Positions 1 to 10,402 of a DNA stretch of 64,000 nucleotides are shown here, piece after piece; the first letter of the stretch is position 1, and each line of letters starts with the position of its first letter. This DNA comes from Miscanthus floridulus (lineage: Eukaryota > Streptophyta > Magnoliopsida > Poales > Poaceae), in assembly GCF_019320115.1 (NCBI RefSeq), contig NC_089591.1, forward strand, positions 58,404,078 to 58,468,077, in the 5' to 3' direction. The notes under the pieces are model-generated. The model made no database searches. It had not been told where the DNA came from and worked only from the letters and a program-made list of their open reading frames with translations. Both the position numbers and the translations under genes were made by a program.

Positions 1-483
1 CAAAATTCTAAAAAAAATCTATTTATGTAATTATGATATGAAGAATCCAATTAAAATATTTAGAGCTCATGAAAATATATCCATAAGCTTCCAAAGAATA
101 GATTTAGCTATAGAAAAATGAGAAAATATCCAAAAATCCGAAAACTTCCAAAACATTCTAATCAATGTCTAAATGTGCTTTAATACAAAAATTTGATATG
201 AAACTAGCATGAATGCAACATACATTAATGTTGTATGGATTCATGCTATGTATTCGTGTTGGTTATGTCTTATCTTTTTATAAAAGTTTTCAAAAAAACA
301 TTTAGACATGAATTAGATAGTTTGTTGGAATTTTATAGATTTCTAAGGATATTGTTTCCATTTTTTATAACTAAATTTATTTTTGGAGGATCCTAAAGAT
401 ATTTTGATGAGCTCTAAATATTTCATTTAGATTATTCGTATCCCAAATCTATCTATATGAATTATGTTAGAATTTTTAAAATG
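1..483. repeat. Long imperfect foldback (inverted repeat), cut by window edge
   Basis: Bases 1 to about 235 reappear as an imperfect reverse complement at about 245-483, for example TATTTAGAGCTCAT on the left and its complement near 408-425. The centre around 208-250 is a tight hairpin (GCATGAAT... and its complement). It is very AT-rich with no coding signal. It behaves like a MITE or foldback element of about 480 bp whose left end lies at or before base 1, so termini and target duplication cannot be judged. Bases 484-700 that follow hold nothing I recognise. Confidence 0.6.
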
Positions 484-700
484 ATATTATGTGGTTTAAA
501 AAACTTATCAAGTATTTATTAAAATTTTTAAATGAAGAAGATATAACCACATTAACTAAAGCAGGGAGGTAATTTGATTGGTTTTAAAAGTTCAGGGGCT
601 AAGATGTTTGGTTTTGCATGTTTGAGGAGAAAAATCAAACTACGACAATGGGAGATAAAATAGACCTTTCCCCTACAATTACCTCCATCCAACTATGTTT

Positions 701-966
701 TGTTTCTCCACATATAAGTTGAGTTTTAATATCAATTTTTTTATATGATAGAAGACATCATAAATTATGTTAGAAAAATATGTCTTCACCACTATTTTGA
801 TACCTTAGAAAATTTAGTAATAAATTAACACTAGAGATATAATGTCATACAAAACATAATGATGAAAAATTCATAATGTATTTTTCTAACGCAAACTATG
901 ATGTTCTCTATCTCCTCACAAAATTTGAAACTAAAACTCAATTTGTACATAGGGAAACAAAAGAGA
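701..966. repeat. Second AT-rich inverted repeat (MITE-like)
   Basis: Bases about 701-795 and 870-966 are imperfect reverse complements. The left arm reads TTGTTTCTCCACATATAAG and the right arm ends in the matching complement; both contain a copy of a TTAGAAAAATA block. No target duplication was found. Bases 967-1171 are AT-rich with nothing recognised apart from a short GGAGGGAGTAATTTAGAT stretch. Confidence 0.45.
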
Positions 967-1174
967 AAATTCTTTTTAAGGTATAGATTGGACTAACTTA
1001 AATAGTTAGAGAGAGTAAATTGAACCAAATGTTAGTCTAGAGAGTTATCTGGACATAGGTCAAACTAGGAGGGAGTAATTTAGATTTTTCCACCTTTTTC
1101 ATCTCCTATAACAAAGTTTTGCGTAATACATATGCTTTCTAAATCAGCTTGTAAACATGAGGCCAACTGGCTAA

Positions 1175-1505
1175 GGGGTGTTTGATCCAGCTACTAAAAT
1201 TTAGGAGGTATGTCGGAAGGATGTTGCATGGGGTGTTCGGATATTAATAAAAATAAATTACGTAATCCGTCAGTACTCCACGAGACGAATTTTTAAGCCT
1301 TATTAATCCATCATTAGCACATGTTTACTATAGCAAAACATTGTCAAATCATGGACTAATTAGGATTAAAAGATTCAGTCTCGTAAATTAGTCACAAACT
1401 ATATAATTAGTTTCGTAATTAGTCTATATTTAATACTCCATGCATGTGTCCGAACATCTGATGAGACAAGTGACTAAAATTTAGGAGGAGCAACCAAACA
1501 CCCCC
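1175..1505. mobile_element. Tourist/PIF-Harbinger-like MITE, 331 bp
   Basis: The ends are inverted repeats: GGGGTGTTTG at the left and its complement CAAACACCCCC at the right, followed inward on both sides by a CTAAAATTTAGGAGG block. The element is flanked by TAA at 1172-1174 and 1506-1508, the three-base target duplication of PIF/Harbinger elements. It has no coding capacity, so it is non-autonomous. Confidence 0.8.
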
Positions 1506-1525
1506 TAAGTCATATAGAAAACTAA

Positions 1526-2519
1526 GGTACCATTTAGTTACCATAAGATTTTAAGTAATGCGGATAAAAAATCTCATAATTCTAAAATCCCATTCAAATA
1601 GGCTAGGATTCAAATGGATTTTAACATTGGCCGTGCTAACGCTACGGTGATGGCTAAAAAACATAAATTAAAAAACTAAAATTAATCGTAAAACTAAAAA
1701 TAAATCAATTATGAAAGAAACATAAATTCATTGTCTCGCAGAGATCGGTCATTTCTCACACAGAAAAAATAAACACGCCCACACAACGCTACTAAGAAGG
1801 TGTAAACAAATAGAATTCTTATGCGGTTAACAACCTACACATCATATCGCTCCCTCGCGGGGCTCCTCTCCCGGCACATGATCCATTACACGTCAGAAAA
1901 TTGAACATGTTAATTTAATACATTTCTGGTAGCATTTGGCTATAGCTGTCAGAAAAATCTTTAAGAATTTCCTAGAACATCGAGGTAGATCCAGACTGGT
2001 TGCCTCCATTCAGACTTGATCATGCATCTTCTAAATCCTGCAACATGGGCAACAGAACCAATTTGGATAAGTTTCTTAATAGTGGAGTATTGCCCACATA
2101 ACCAATTGCACATTGGCAAGTATTACTGTATTGATCATGATATAATCATGATATGTGTTAAACAAATTGGTGGGACTGGCTGAAACTGGTACTGGCGCTG
2201 AAACTAAAACTGAAGCACGCAATCAGATAAATATATAGGAGTGCCTAAAACTGAAACTGGCGCTGGGCTCAAGGAGAATACAGGGTGGTAGCCTAGCCTC
2301 CAAATAGACTCAACACAAGCACAGATGATGACTGAAAGGGAAACGGTGGATAACACCGCAGGCTGGCACCTGTAAATTTGCATTGCCTGGACAAGTATAA
2401 CAGACAAGAGGATATACTCGGAATACATACAATGGATTAGGTAGGATTAAGCACAAGAATGGTAGCTACTGCTTATTTTTATTTAGATTCTAAAAATCCA
2501 ATGTGATCCAAATGGGACC
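1526..2519. mobile_element. Harbinger-like non-autonomous DNA element, about 994 bp
   Basis: The left end GGTACCATTTAGTTAC matches the complement of the right end (GGTCCCATTTGGATCA), and TAA lies on both sides at 1523-1525 and 2520-2522. Similarity of the ends continues for about 35 bases. No transposase is encoded. It begins 18 bases after the preceding TAA-flanked element. The ends are diverged, so the call is less certain than for that neighbour. Confidence 0.55.
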
Positions 2520-2590
2520 TAAATTCTTCTGTAGTATGGGCCTCTATAGTATAGAAAAAATATCTTTAGACGTTGGACGTGTTCACAGAC

Positions 2591-2704
2591 CATGTTCGCT
2601 TATCTTATGAGCCGTACTATTTTAACGAACGAACAGTGTTTTCTCTCTCACAATAAATCAGCGAATAGTACTTTCAGCTATGACTTTTCAGCAAAGCCAA
2701 CATG
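2591..2704. mobile_element. Small hAT-type MITE, 114 bp
   Basis: It begins CATGTTCGCTT and ends with the near complement AAGCCAACATG. The interior has the block AACAGTGTTTTCTCTCTCAC and repeated 'cagc' words that also occur in the MITE at 4383-4522, so the two belong to one broad family. No clean target duplication was found. Confidence 0.5.
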
Positions 2705-2890
2705 ACCGTATCTGTAGGAAGGTCCAGGAATGCAAGTTCGACACAACCTCTATCATCAAACAGCTCCAGCTATAATCCAGGCCACGTTGCGTGACGGTTC
2801 AGAGAAGCGCGCTACAAGCCGACTAGCCGAGCGGTGCCACAAGCCCCTGTGCGCGCCAATGCAATCCGACCATGCGAGCAATGCAAGCAG

Positions 2891-3568
2891 TAAAGATGGC
2901 AACGGCCCCGATACCCGATATCCGACGGGTATTTGATCCATTAGGGAATGGGGATGAGATCATATCTTTACCCGCGGGTATTTAAATGGGAAAGAATCCA
3001 TACCCGACGGGTATAGCGGGTACGGGAACGTTCCCTGTTTACCCGTCCCCGTTACCTGTTGGGGAACCCGACTATTTGAGCTGTGGCGAGTATTAGGCCC
3101 AAAGAAACTCAACATAGGTATTTTGGTCCAAATCTGAACAGTCATATATATAGTTTGTGTGTTCTAGGAACCATCGTTCAATTTTTCCTCACCATCTCCG
3201 CCAGCAGCACAAGCACGCCTGTCTCACGAGCGCTCGTGCCCCTCGCTTCCTCAGTTCGGTCTCTCTGTCACCTTTGCTCGTCCTCCTCGCAACCTCGCTC
3301 CTTCTCCTCGGCCATCTCCGAGACTTCGACACTTATACCCAGGTGAAGAAGAAACGTCTCCGATTGCAAAGCTGCGACCCCAAGTGTCCTTGTTTATCGG
3401 GTATGCAGTACCCGTCGGGTATCTGTTACCCGACCGATACCCGACGGGTATGAGGATGGACAAGAATTTATACCCGAGACAGTTAATGAGGATAGAGACG
3501 AGATGAATTCTCCGTAGCGGAGAATGTTCCAGCGATACCCGACGGATATATCCCCGTTGCCATCCTTA
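2891..3568. mobile_element. Non-autonomous hAT element, 678 bp, perfect 8-bp target duplication
   Basis: The ends are inverted: TAAAGATGGCAACGG at the left and TAAGGATGGCAACGG read inward from the right. The octamer GCAAGCAG flanks both sides (2883-2890 and 3569-3576), the duplication length of the hAT superfamily. The interior near both ends is filled with variants of the palindrome TACCCGACGGGTA. No hAT transposase or zinc finger is visible in either strand, so the element would need a partner enzyme. Confidence 0.85.
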
Positions 3569-3802
3569 GCAAGCAGGTCGCTGTGCACGCCATGCCCCGA
3601 ACATGCCGGTCTATCTCGGCACGCGTTGCCAGTTGCCGCCGCGCCACTGTTAGCGATAGCTGTTACTGTTAGCTCCCCTGTCGTCTTCTGCTCGATGGAG
3701 CACACATCATCATCATCATCAGCTTCCTCATTGCACGTAGCCATCCATGTTGATCCATCCATCCACTGATCCACCATCGACTCCCAGCTGGGCACCTTAT
3801 TT

Positions 3803-3867
3803 CTAACAGCTGTGGAGTTGTTAGTGGAGTTGTTATACTCCACTAACGGAATCACTAACAGCTGTGG
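3803..3867. repeat. Compact hairpin framed by a 13-bp direct repeat
   Basis: GTTAGTGGAG (3820-3829) and its exact complement (3838-3847) form a 10-bp stem with an 8-base loop. CTAACAGCTGTGG occurs on both sides at 3803-3815 and 3855-3867. It could be the remnant of a tiny element or an excision scar. The rest of 3577-3949 holds nothing recognised except a short run of cat triplets at 3707-3720. Confidence 0.5.
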
Positions 3868-3949
3868 GTGCAGTGATGCCTTCCCATGCACGCCACAGAA
3901 TGGTCAGTGTCAGGTTCCGGAAATCATATATTAGTCTTTTCCCATATGC

Positions 3950-4374
3950 AATGGCAAGCAGCAGAAAATGATGTCTTAACATGCAAAACAGCTTGGGGAT
4001 ATCAATATAAGAAGGCATGTTTGAACCTGCGAAACATTGCTTCCTTCTTCAGGCATAAGGACAAACACTAGGAAGAAAAAATGTTTCAACTCCCGAGACC
4101 AGCGTGTTCAGGCTGCTGGGAAGTTACGGCTACGGCTGGCTGGCCCGCGTGTTCGGCTACAGTAACATGTGAGGGATAGCAGCCAGCCCAGCCTAGCCGA
4201 ACCTGCCCAGTCGAACAACACCGGTCTCGGGAGTTTGAAACATTTTTTCTTCCCAGTGTTTGTCCTGATGCCTGAAGAAGGAAGCAATGTTTCGCAGTTC
4301 AAACATGCCTTCTTATATTGATATCCCCAAGCTGTTTTGCATGTTAAGACATCATTTTCTGCTGCTTTGCCATT
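3950..4374. repeat. Near-perfect long hairpin (151/152-bp arms, 122-bp loop)
   Basis: Bases 3950-4100 and 4223-4374 are reverse complements with five differences by eye (two substitutions and three single-base indels), about 97% identity. The loop 4101-4222 is itself partly self-complementary (GGCTGGCTGG and AGCCAGCCCAGCC). A transcript across this region would fold into a long double-stranded stem of the sort processed into small RNAs. I do not recognise the arm sequence as a known microRNA or gene. No promoter was identified. Confidence 0.8.
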
Positions 4375-4382
4375 CGCTAGTA

Positions 4383-4522
4383 GGCCCCGTTCGGCTTACG
4401 CTATATTCGGTTTGTTCGGCTTTTTTTTCAGTTAAAACAGTGTTTTTCTCTCACAACAATTCAACCAGAAACAGTATTTTTCAGCCAAGTTTCATCCAAA
4501 ATTCTGTCAGCCAAACAGGACC
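4383..4522. mobile_element. Small TIR MITE, 140 bp
   Basis: It starts GGCCCCGTTCGGCTTA and ends with the near complement GCCAAACAGGACC. The centre has CAGTGTTTTTCTCTCACAAC, shared with the MITE at 2591-2704. It lies 8 bases right of the long hairpin arm. Flanks are GTA on the left and TAA on the right, so a three-base duplication is possible but not exact. Confidence 0.5.
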
Positions 4523-4912
4523 TAAAGGTCTTTAGTCTGGGTGCAGAGATTCAAATCCAAGACCTTCTACTTCAGTCCTTGCACGCGCTATCCATCTCAA
4601 CTCCCACCACATATCTGACTTATAAGATACACTTTTCTTTTAAATTCACTCCAGAGACACCTTTAGTCCAGGTTTAAGACATAAACAGGAACTAAAGGTA
4701 TCTTTAGTCCGGGTTCGTGTCTCAAATCAGGACTAAAAGTCACACTTTTAGTCTGGGTTCGTGTCTCAAACTAGGACTAAAACTTCTGTTACTGACACGT
4801 CTTGGTAACCGTTACAAACCGGGACTAAAGGGTGGAATTATTCCTAGTTTGTACTACAAACCGAGACTAAAGGTCCAGTCCTCTTTTTAGTTATGGTTGC
4901 TAATTTTTAAAT
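4523..4912. repeat. Cluster of GGACTAAAGGT-type motifs in both orientations
   Basis: Variants of GGACTAAAGGT and its complement ACCTTTAGTCC recur about ten times, often beside GGGTTCGTGTCTCAAA (twice, at 4705 and 4758). This is the texture of a small grass DNA transposon whose terminal repeats carry internal copies. I could not fix its termini or a duplication. Confidence 0.4.
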
Positions 4913-5624
4913 CGGAACTAAATATTTTTGGGCCATGGATGGAAGGTCGTTCCTCTGTTGGTGATTGTTTTTGTGTTTCTGCCAACCTGTGCATACTTTA
5001 TCATGAACATACAGTAGGAGTTCAGATGTTCTACAGCGCGGTAGACTTCCGATCAATAATGTCATCAGAGCGTCCAATGTTTCGATTGTCAATTGGAGGA
5101 TATATAACTTCTTGTTGGTAAAAGTAATAGCCTTTCGTCGGATGCATGCGTTGAAATTTCCAAGTCTGATCTGGCCATATCTTGCACCGAAATAACAGTA
5201 ACTATGGCCTGAATGAAACTGCTCTAGTCAATATGGAGATCGCCATCGGACGTGACACCCTTCATTATATATAAAACCCTATATATGACTAAGAGGACCT
5301 AATCTATCTATCAGCATGTAATAATCATACAAGTTACAAAGGTTGAAATCAATGTTTTACTCGATCGAGCTGCTTTGCACTCCATTGCCATTCGTCCAAT
5401 TAATCCTTTGTGTTGTCGAGTTGTGGCATGTTTTTTTTTTTTGGGAAACGGGTGGCATGTTTGTTTGACCAAAGAAGCGAGCATGGTTGAGCGAAGATAG
5501 ATCAGCTGGTCTTGCACGTGTCACGAGTGTATTTTGGAACCAGTATTCACTGTAAATCTTGCCAAAATTGATAATATGTGTATAACATGAGTGCTATTGG
5601 GTTGATCTTGTTCCTCGATACATA
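4913..5624. other. Intergenic DNA, nothing recognised
   Basis: No domain-bearing frame, inverted repeat or tandem repeat stands out on either strand. A T11 run at 5431-5441 is the only simple-sequence feature. Confidence 0.5.
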
Positions 5625-6112
5625 CTCCCTACATAAAAGAAGTGCACTTCTCGCTTTCTAAAAAGTCAATGAATTTTAGAATTTTTTGTGAACCCTGTCC
5701 ACCTAAATTAAGTTCTCAAGATGTGGGCGTTCGCGTTTTTTTTTTGAATTTATTACAGAATTTAATAACACTATTTTTTCAATAATAGACAATACGTCCA
5801 TCAACAACGAGATGTTTATAGTAACTTTGTCAATCTTAAAATCTGTCAGCTCAGCCTTTCGAGGTGTTCAAATGGTTAGGTATATGTACACGTGTGTTAG
5901 GTGTGTACATATATATAGGTTACTAATTATAAAAAAATAATATATCAATATTTATGTCTTTAAATAGATTTATTAATAAAATATATTCTATAATTGATCT
6001 AATACTTATTTGATACTATAAATATTAAGTAGTTTTTTATCGATTTAGTAAAACTTAAAATTTTGTTGGCTTCTTGAAATCGAAAAGTGTACCTTTTTTG
6101 GACCGGGGGGAG
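5625..6112. mobile_element. Degenerate Stowaway-like MITE
   Basis: The left end CTCCCTACATAAAAGAAGTG is preceded by TA, and the right end read inward is CTCCCCCCGGTCCAAAAAAG. After these the two sides share ACTT(T/C)TCG..TTTC. This is the CTCCCTCCGT...-type grass Stowaway terminus in worn form. A right-hand TA duplication is not evident and the interior is AT-rich, so boundaries are approximate. Confidence 0.4.
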
Positions 6113-6121
6113 ATCGCGAAA

Positions 6122-6211
6122 CATGTGTGCGTTGGCACATGTCCATCTGTCAATCATGTTCCTGTGATTACATGTGTGCGTTGGCACATGTCCATCGGTC
6201 AATCATGTTCC
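6122..6211. repeat. Two-copy 49-bp tandem repeat
   Basis: CATGTGTGCGTTGGCACATG begins copies at 6122 and 6171. They differ at about one position (CATCTGTC against CATCGGTC) until similarity stops near 6211. GTGCGTTGGCAC is itself a short imperfect palindrome. Confidence 0.8.
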
Positions 6212-6213
6212 CA

Positions 6214-6675
6214 ACTGTTTTCTAAAGATTTCCGAACAACTTCCTATTGTTTGCACCAAGCATGCACTTGCTTCCAATAAGAAATGTAACAAAACTGTTG
6301 CGCGGTTCCCTGATTAACATCAACTACAGGATGATCACTACAATTTACTTTTTATTTTATTCAGGTGTCACTGCAAAGTACATATATAGTACATTTTTTT
6401 AGAAAGGATAGTGTACAGCATCATGGCTTCAGCAAGCTTCGTCTTATATGTAACACTAAAGCATCATGTTGTATGTAAAGAAAAAAACTTGAGAAACCGA
6501 CAAACCAAGCACGCACATTTGGAAATTTATTCACAAACTAAAAGGGCTAAATTAAAGGTCCAGTAGTCTTATTATGAAAAAGCAATGGCTGCTTGCATTG
6601 GGATCACATGTTTTTGCTGGTAGGATTAGTGGTGCAATCATTATGCATACACATGTTACATGTAGTGGTAAGTGG
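6214..6675. other. Intergenic DNA, nothing recognised; left flank of the nested stack
   Basis: No gene or repeat is supported here. The last five bases, AGTGG at 6671-6675, would be one copy of the target duplication of the outermost LTR; the partner copy lies outside the window. Confidence 0.5.
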
Positions 6676-6793
6676 TGTAACATGGCAGAACCATCCAAAA
6701 TAACACGCTTTCGGATGCGCTCGTCTTCCTCTAGACATTAAGCACCTCGAAAGTAAGCTACATCGGTCAGTTCCGTCGAGTACACCTCAAGGG
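6676..6793 (-). repeat. 3' end of outermost LTR (T1), separated by the Copia insertion
   Basis: Read on the minus strand this piece ends in ATGTTACA, giving the TG...CA LTR terminus. It continues the LTR sequence resumed at 16321. Evidence for continuity is the near-matching pentamer on both sides of the Copia element (AAGGG at 6789-6793, AATGG at 16321-16325). The start TGTAACACC of the sister LTR T2 at 31930 has the same terminal inverted motif TGTAACA. Confidence 0.6.
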
Positions 6794-8790
6794 TGAAAGG
6801 TCCTAATATGCGGCTTGTTCGGGAGGCCGTAAACGATCGTGGATTATTTACTGCTGGCTGGTTTGGTGTGAGAGAAAAACACTGTTCCCGACTGGAAATT
6901 TACGATCGTTTACGAGCAAGCGAACAGGCTGCAAGGGGGTGAATAGCCTATTTAAAATCTACAAATCAACTAGAGCAATTTGATTAGTATGACAAATAGC
7001 GAAATGCAAACTTGCTCTAGCTCTATAAGAGTTGCAAGCCACATATCCAATAATTCTAGTTACAATGATAGCTAGCCACACAACTTACTATGATACTACT
7101 CACTAAGAGCTCTCAATCTTTCTACTCTAAAGAGCTCCACTAAGCAAACTTAAATAGCAAAGCAAGCTCTCAAATCTAATTACACTAAAGAGCTTGCTAT
7201 AACTAGTTTGCAAAAATATAAACGAGTGAGTAGGATGGTTATATCGTCGTGTAGAGGAATGGACCAATCACAAGATGAATATGAAACCAATCACCGGGAG
7301 AATATCAAATGGCAAGAGACAACCGATTTTTCTTCCGAGGTTCACGTGCTTGTCAACACGCTAGTCCCCGTTGTGTCGACCAACACTTGGTGGTTCGGCG
7401 GCTAAGAGGTGTTTCACAAACCTCGTCCACACGATTGGACACCGCAAGAACCTACCCACAAGTGAGGTAACTCAATGACACGAGCAATTTACTAGAGTTA
7501 CCTTTTGGCACTCCGTCGGGGAAAGTACAACTCCCCTCACAATCACCAAAGACGGCCACGAACAATCACCAACTCATGCCGATCCTCCACCACTGCACCA
7601 AGCCATCTAGGTGGTGACAACAACCAAGAGTAACGAGCGAAATCCACAGCGCAACACGAATACCGAGTGCATCTAGATGCAATCACTTAAGCAATGCACT
7701 TGGATTCTCTTCCAATCTCACAAAGATGATGGATCAATGATGGAGATGAGTGGGAGGGCTTTGGCTAAGCTCACAAGGTTGCTATGTTAATGAAAATGTG
7801 CAAGAGAATGAGCTTGAGCTGGCCATGGAGCTTAAATAGAAGCCCCCTATAAATAGAGTCATTGTACCCCTTCATTGGGCACTGATTGGGGTGACCGAAC
7901 GCTCCGGTCATATTGATCGGACGCTGCACCCAGCGTTCGGTCACCCGATGCCAGCCACGTGTCATCCTGCATTAATAGGAGTCGTCTGATCTCAATGGTC
8001 ATGACATGACCGTACGCTCCGTCACAAGTGACCGAACGCTGGACCCCCAGCGTCCGGTCATTTCCAGTAAGCTCCTAGAGACGCATTTCTTCGACCAAAC
8101 ACAGCCAACGTCCGGTCAGGTTACCCTAACTTCTGTGCAAGCTACGTCAGCTCTGACCGGACGCTACCTTACAGCGTCTGGCCAGTCAGAGGCCCAAGCA
8201 TCCAGTCACATGATTGACGCTAGGTTTTTACTACCATGCCTGACCGGACTGCGCCGGTCCCCCTGAGACCAGCGTCCGGTCAGTTGTAAAACAGCTGAGA
8301 CTAACCCTCTTTCATCTCTATCTCCTTCAACCTTGCTCAAATGTGCCAACCACCAAGTGTATCACCTTGTGCACATGTGTTAGCATATTTTCACAAATAT
8401 TTTCAAGGGTGTTAGCACTCCACTAGATCCTAAATGCATATACAATGAATTAGAGCATCTAGTGGCACTATGATAACCTGCATTTTGATACGAGTTTCAC
8501 TCCTCTAAATAGTACAAATATCTATCCTAAATGTGATCATACTCACTAAGTGTCTTGATCACTAAAACAAAATGGCTCCTACATTTTATACCTTTGCCTT
8601 GAGTCTTTTGTTTTTCTCTTTCTTCTTTTTCAAGTTCAAGCCTTTGACCATAACCATGCCATCACCATTGTCATGATCTTCATCATTGCTTCATCACTTG
8701 GAGTAGTGCTACCTATCTCATGATCACTTTGATAAACTAGGTTAGCACTTAGGGTTTCATCAATTAACCAAAACCAAATTAGAGCTTTCA
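6794..8790 (-). repeat. Copia 3' LTR (1,997 bp, includes a MITE)
   Basis: It matches the partner LTR at 14944-16320 over most of its length. It is longer because it carries a MITE near 6810-6932 and keeps about 520 bp (around 7516-8043) missing from the partner. That extra block holds TATTTATAGGGG on the minus strand (about 7844-7857), the likely TATA box. The part at 7890-8290 is dense in words of the type CAGCGTCCGGTCA in both orientations. Confidence 0.85.
6810..6932. mobile_element. Small hAT-like MITE inside the Copia 3' LTR
   Basis: The ends GCGGCTTGTTCG and (inward from the right) GCAGCCTGTTCG are inverted repeats, continuing into GTAAACGATCGT on both sides. The partner LTR reads straight across this position (AATATGTCTAGAGGGGG), so the MITE arrived after the Copia element. 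A few LTR bases at the site are altered and no clear duplication was found. Confidence 0.65.
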
Positions 8791-9410
8791 ATCTCCCCCT
8801 TTTTGGTAATTGATGACAACCCTTATACAAAGATATGAATTAAAGTTCATTTGAATCCATGTTGCTTGCCCAAGCATATTTACCATGTGTAAAGGATATG
8901 GACAAGTTTCATGAACTCCAAATGGTAGCAATTGCTCCCCCTACATATGTGCTAAGAGTTTGGATTGTAGCTTACACATATGCTTAGATAGGAAATATAG
9001 GAGTCAATTTCTACCAAATGATGCTAAGGTATAAGAGATAGACCTTTGAAGCGTGATACCAATCGGAGTGCACCAATATACCATCCTTAGCACCATTAGT
9101 AACTAGACATACACAAAAACTAGAATACCCCATGAGATCAATATTATAAGCAAGGGTCTAGTTTCAATAAAATGAACATAGGTCTAGTTACTTTAGCCTA
9201 TGCATGCTAGTTTTTTATTTCAACATTCAAACCTACAACTAGCATACACCACACAAGCATGGATATTGAAATTAAGAACTTGTACCATGCAAGCAAATAT
9301 ATGAAATGCACATTCAAATACATCATACAAGTTTATGAGCTTGCTCCCCCTACTTGTGCGCAATTTTGATTGATCCCCTTACAATATCATTTCATTTGTT
9401 TGCTCCCCCT
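8791..9410 (-). promoter_or_regulatory. Polypurine tract plus extra PPT-like copies upstream of the Copia 3' LTR
   Basis: On the minus strand AAAAAGGGGGAGAT (8791-8804) ends exactly at the 3' LTR and should prime plus-strand DNA synthesis. Further GTAGGGGGAGC or AGGGGGAGCA copies occur at 8934-8943, 9343-9352 and 9401-9410. Multiple PPTs are known from Sireviruses. The remaining DNA up to 9820 shows no coding region. Confidence 0.75.
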
Positions 9411-9820
9411 ATCTATCTTACTATCTTTGTGCATTTCTCTCCTCCTTTGTCAACAATTAGCACAAAAAGAGGGCTCAAATTTTAGATAGGTTGGGGTGAA
9501 ACCATGTGAAGTGAGGATCATTTTCCCAAATTGGTTCAATCTAGATTACTTGCAAAAGTTATTTTACTCGGTTTGATCCAAGGACAAGCTTTTTCGCACC
9601 TCTAAATAAGGGTTATCTTGTACCATGTTGAGTTAAACACTTATAGCTCATTTTATAGATCAAACACTAGGTTTACAAGCCCACAAACATGTCATATATT
9701 ACCACTAGATCATTTCAAACATACAAGCAATAGTGGTACCATACAAGCATCAAATTCATTTGATTTTCATGAATGAGCCTATTCAAATGTGAAATATGTC
9801 TAGATGCACTAATCATATCC

Positions 9821-10402
9821 TTAGCAAGGATATATGCCATGCCAATCAACTTTTACCTTGGATTGCTTGAAGGAGAGGCATGTCCTATAATTGGGGGTGC
9901 ATCTATACATATTGGAGAAGTCTAGTATGTTCAATTCATTCCTTAACTTGCAAAACCATTTCTCATCAAGTGGCTTGGTGAAGATATCGGCAAGTTGATC
10001 TTCGGTGCCCACACTCTCAATGCAAATGTCCACTTTTTGTTGGTGATCTCTTATGAAATGATGGTGGACATCAATATGCTTTGTTCTTAAATATTGAACT
10101 GGGTTGTTGGTGAGCTTTACGACACTCTCATTATCACATAGTAATGGCACTTGCTTGAATTCAATTCCAAAATCACTCAAAGTAGCCTTCATCCACAGTA
10201 ATTGAGCACAACAACTACCGGTCGAAATGTACTCTGCTTCGATGGTTGAAAGTGCTACACTATTTTACTTCTTTGATAACCAAGACACAAGTGATCTTCC
10301 CAATAGTTGACATGTTCCCGATGTGCTCTTTCTCTCAACTTTGTATCCCGCATAATCGGAGTCCGAATATCCAATCAACTCAAATCTTGCTCCTTTGGGA
10401 TA
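9821..10402 (-). pseudogene. Copia RNase H region
   Basis: The frame continues from the RT across stops and shows the Copia RNase H tail: an LLCDNES motif, the conserved KHIDVHHHFIRD block and ADIFTKPLDE near its end (about 9950-10150). It would degrade the RNA strand of the RNA:DNA hybrid during reverse transcription in cytoplasmic particles. Stops separate it from the RT above. After the conserved block the frame runs about 40 further codons with no family similarity I can see. Confidence 0.85.

Noticed and set aside
2730..3463. Several 60-100-codon frames on both strands
   Set aside because: They lie in or across the hAT element borders, have low-complexity Ser or Pro composition and no domain.
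3950..4374. Calling the hairpin a known microRNA gene
   Set aside because: I do not recognise a mature microRNA in the arms, and the stem is much longer and more perfect than conserved plant precursors.
4523..4912. Regularly spaced short repeats that might suggest a CRISPR-like array
   Set aside because: The units occur in both orientations with uneven spacing, and this is plant nuclear DNA; a small DNA transposon explains it better.
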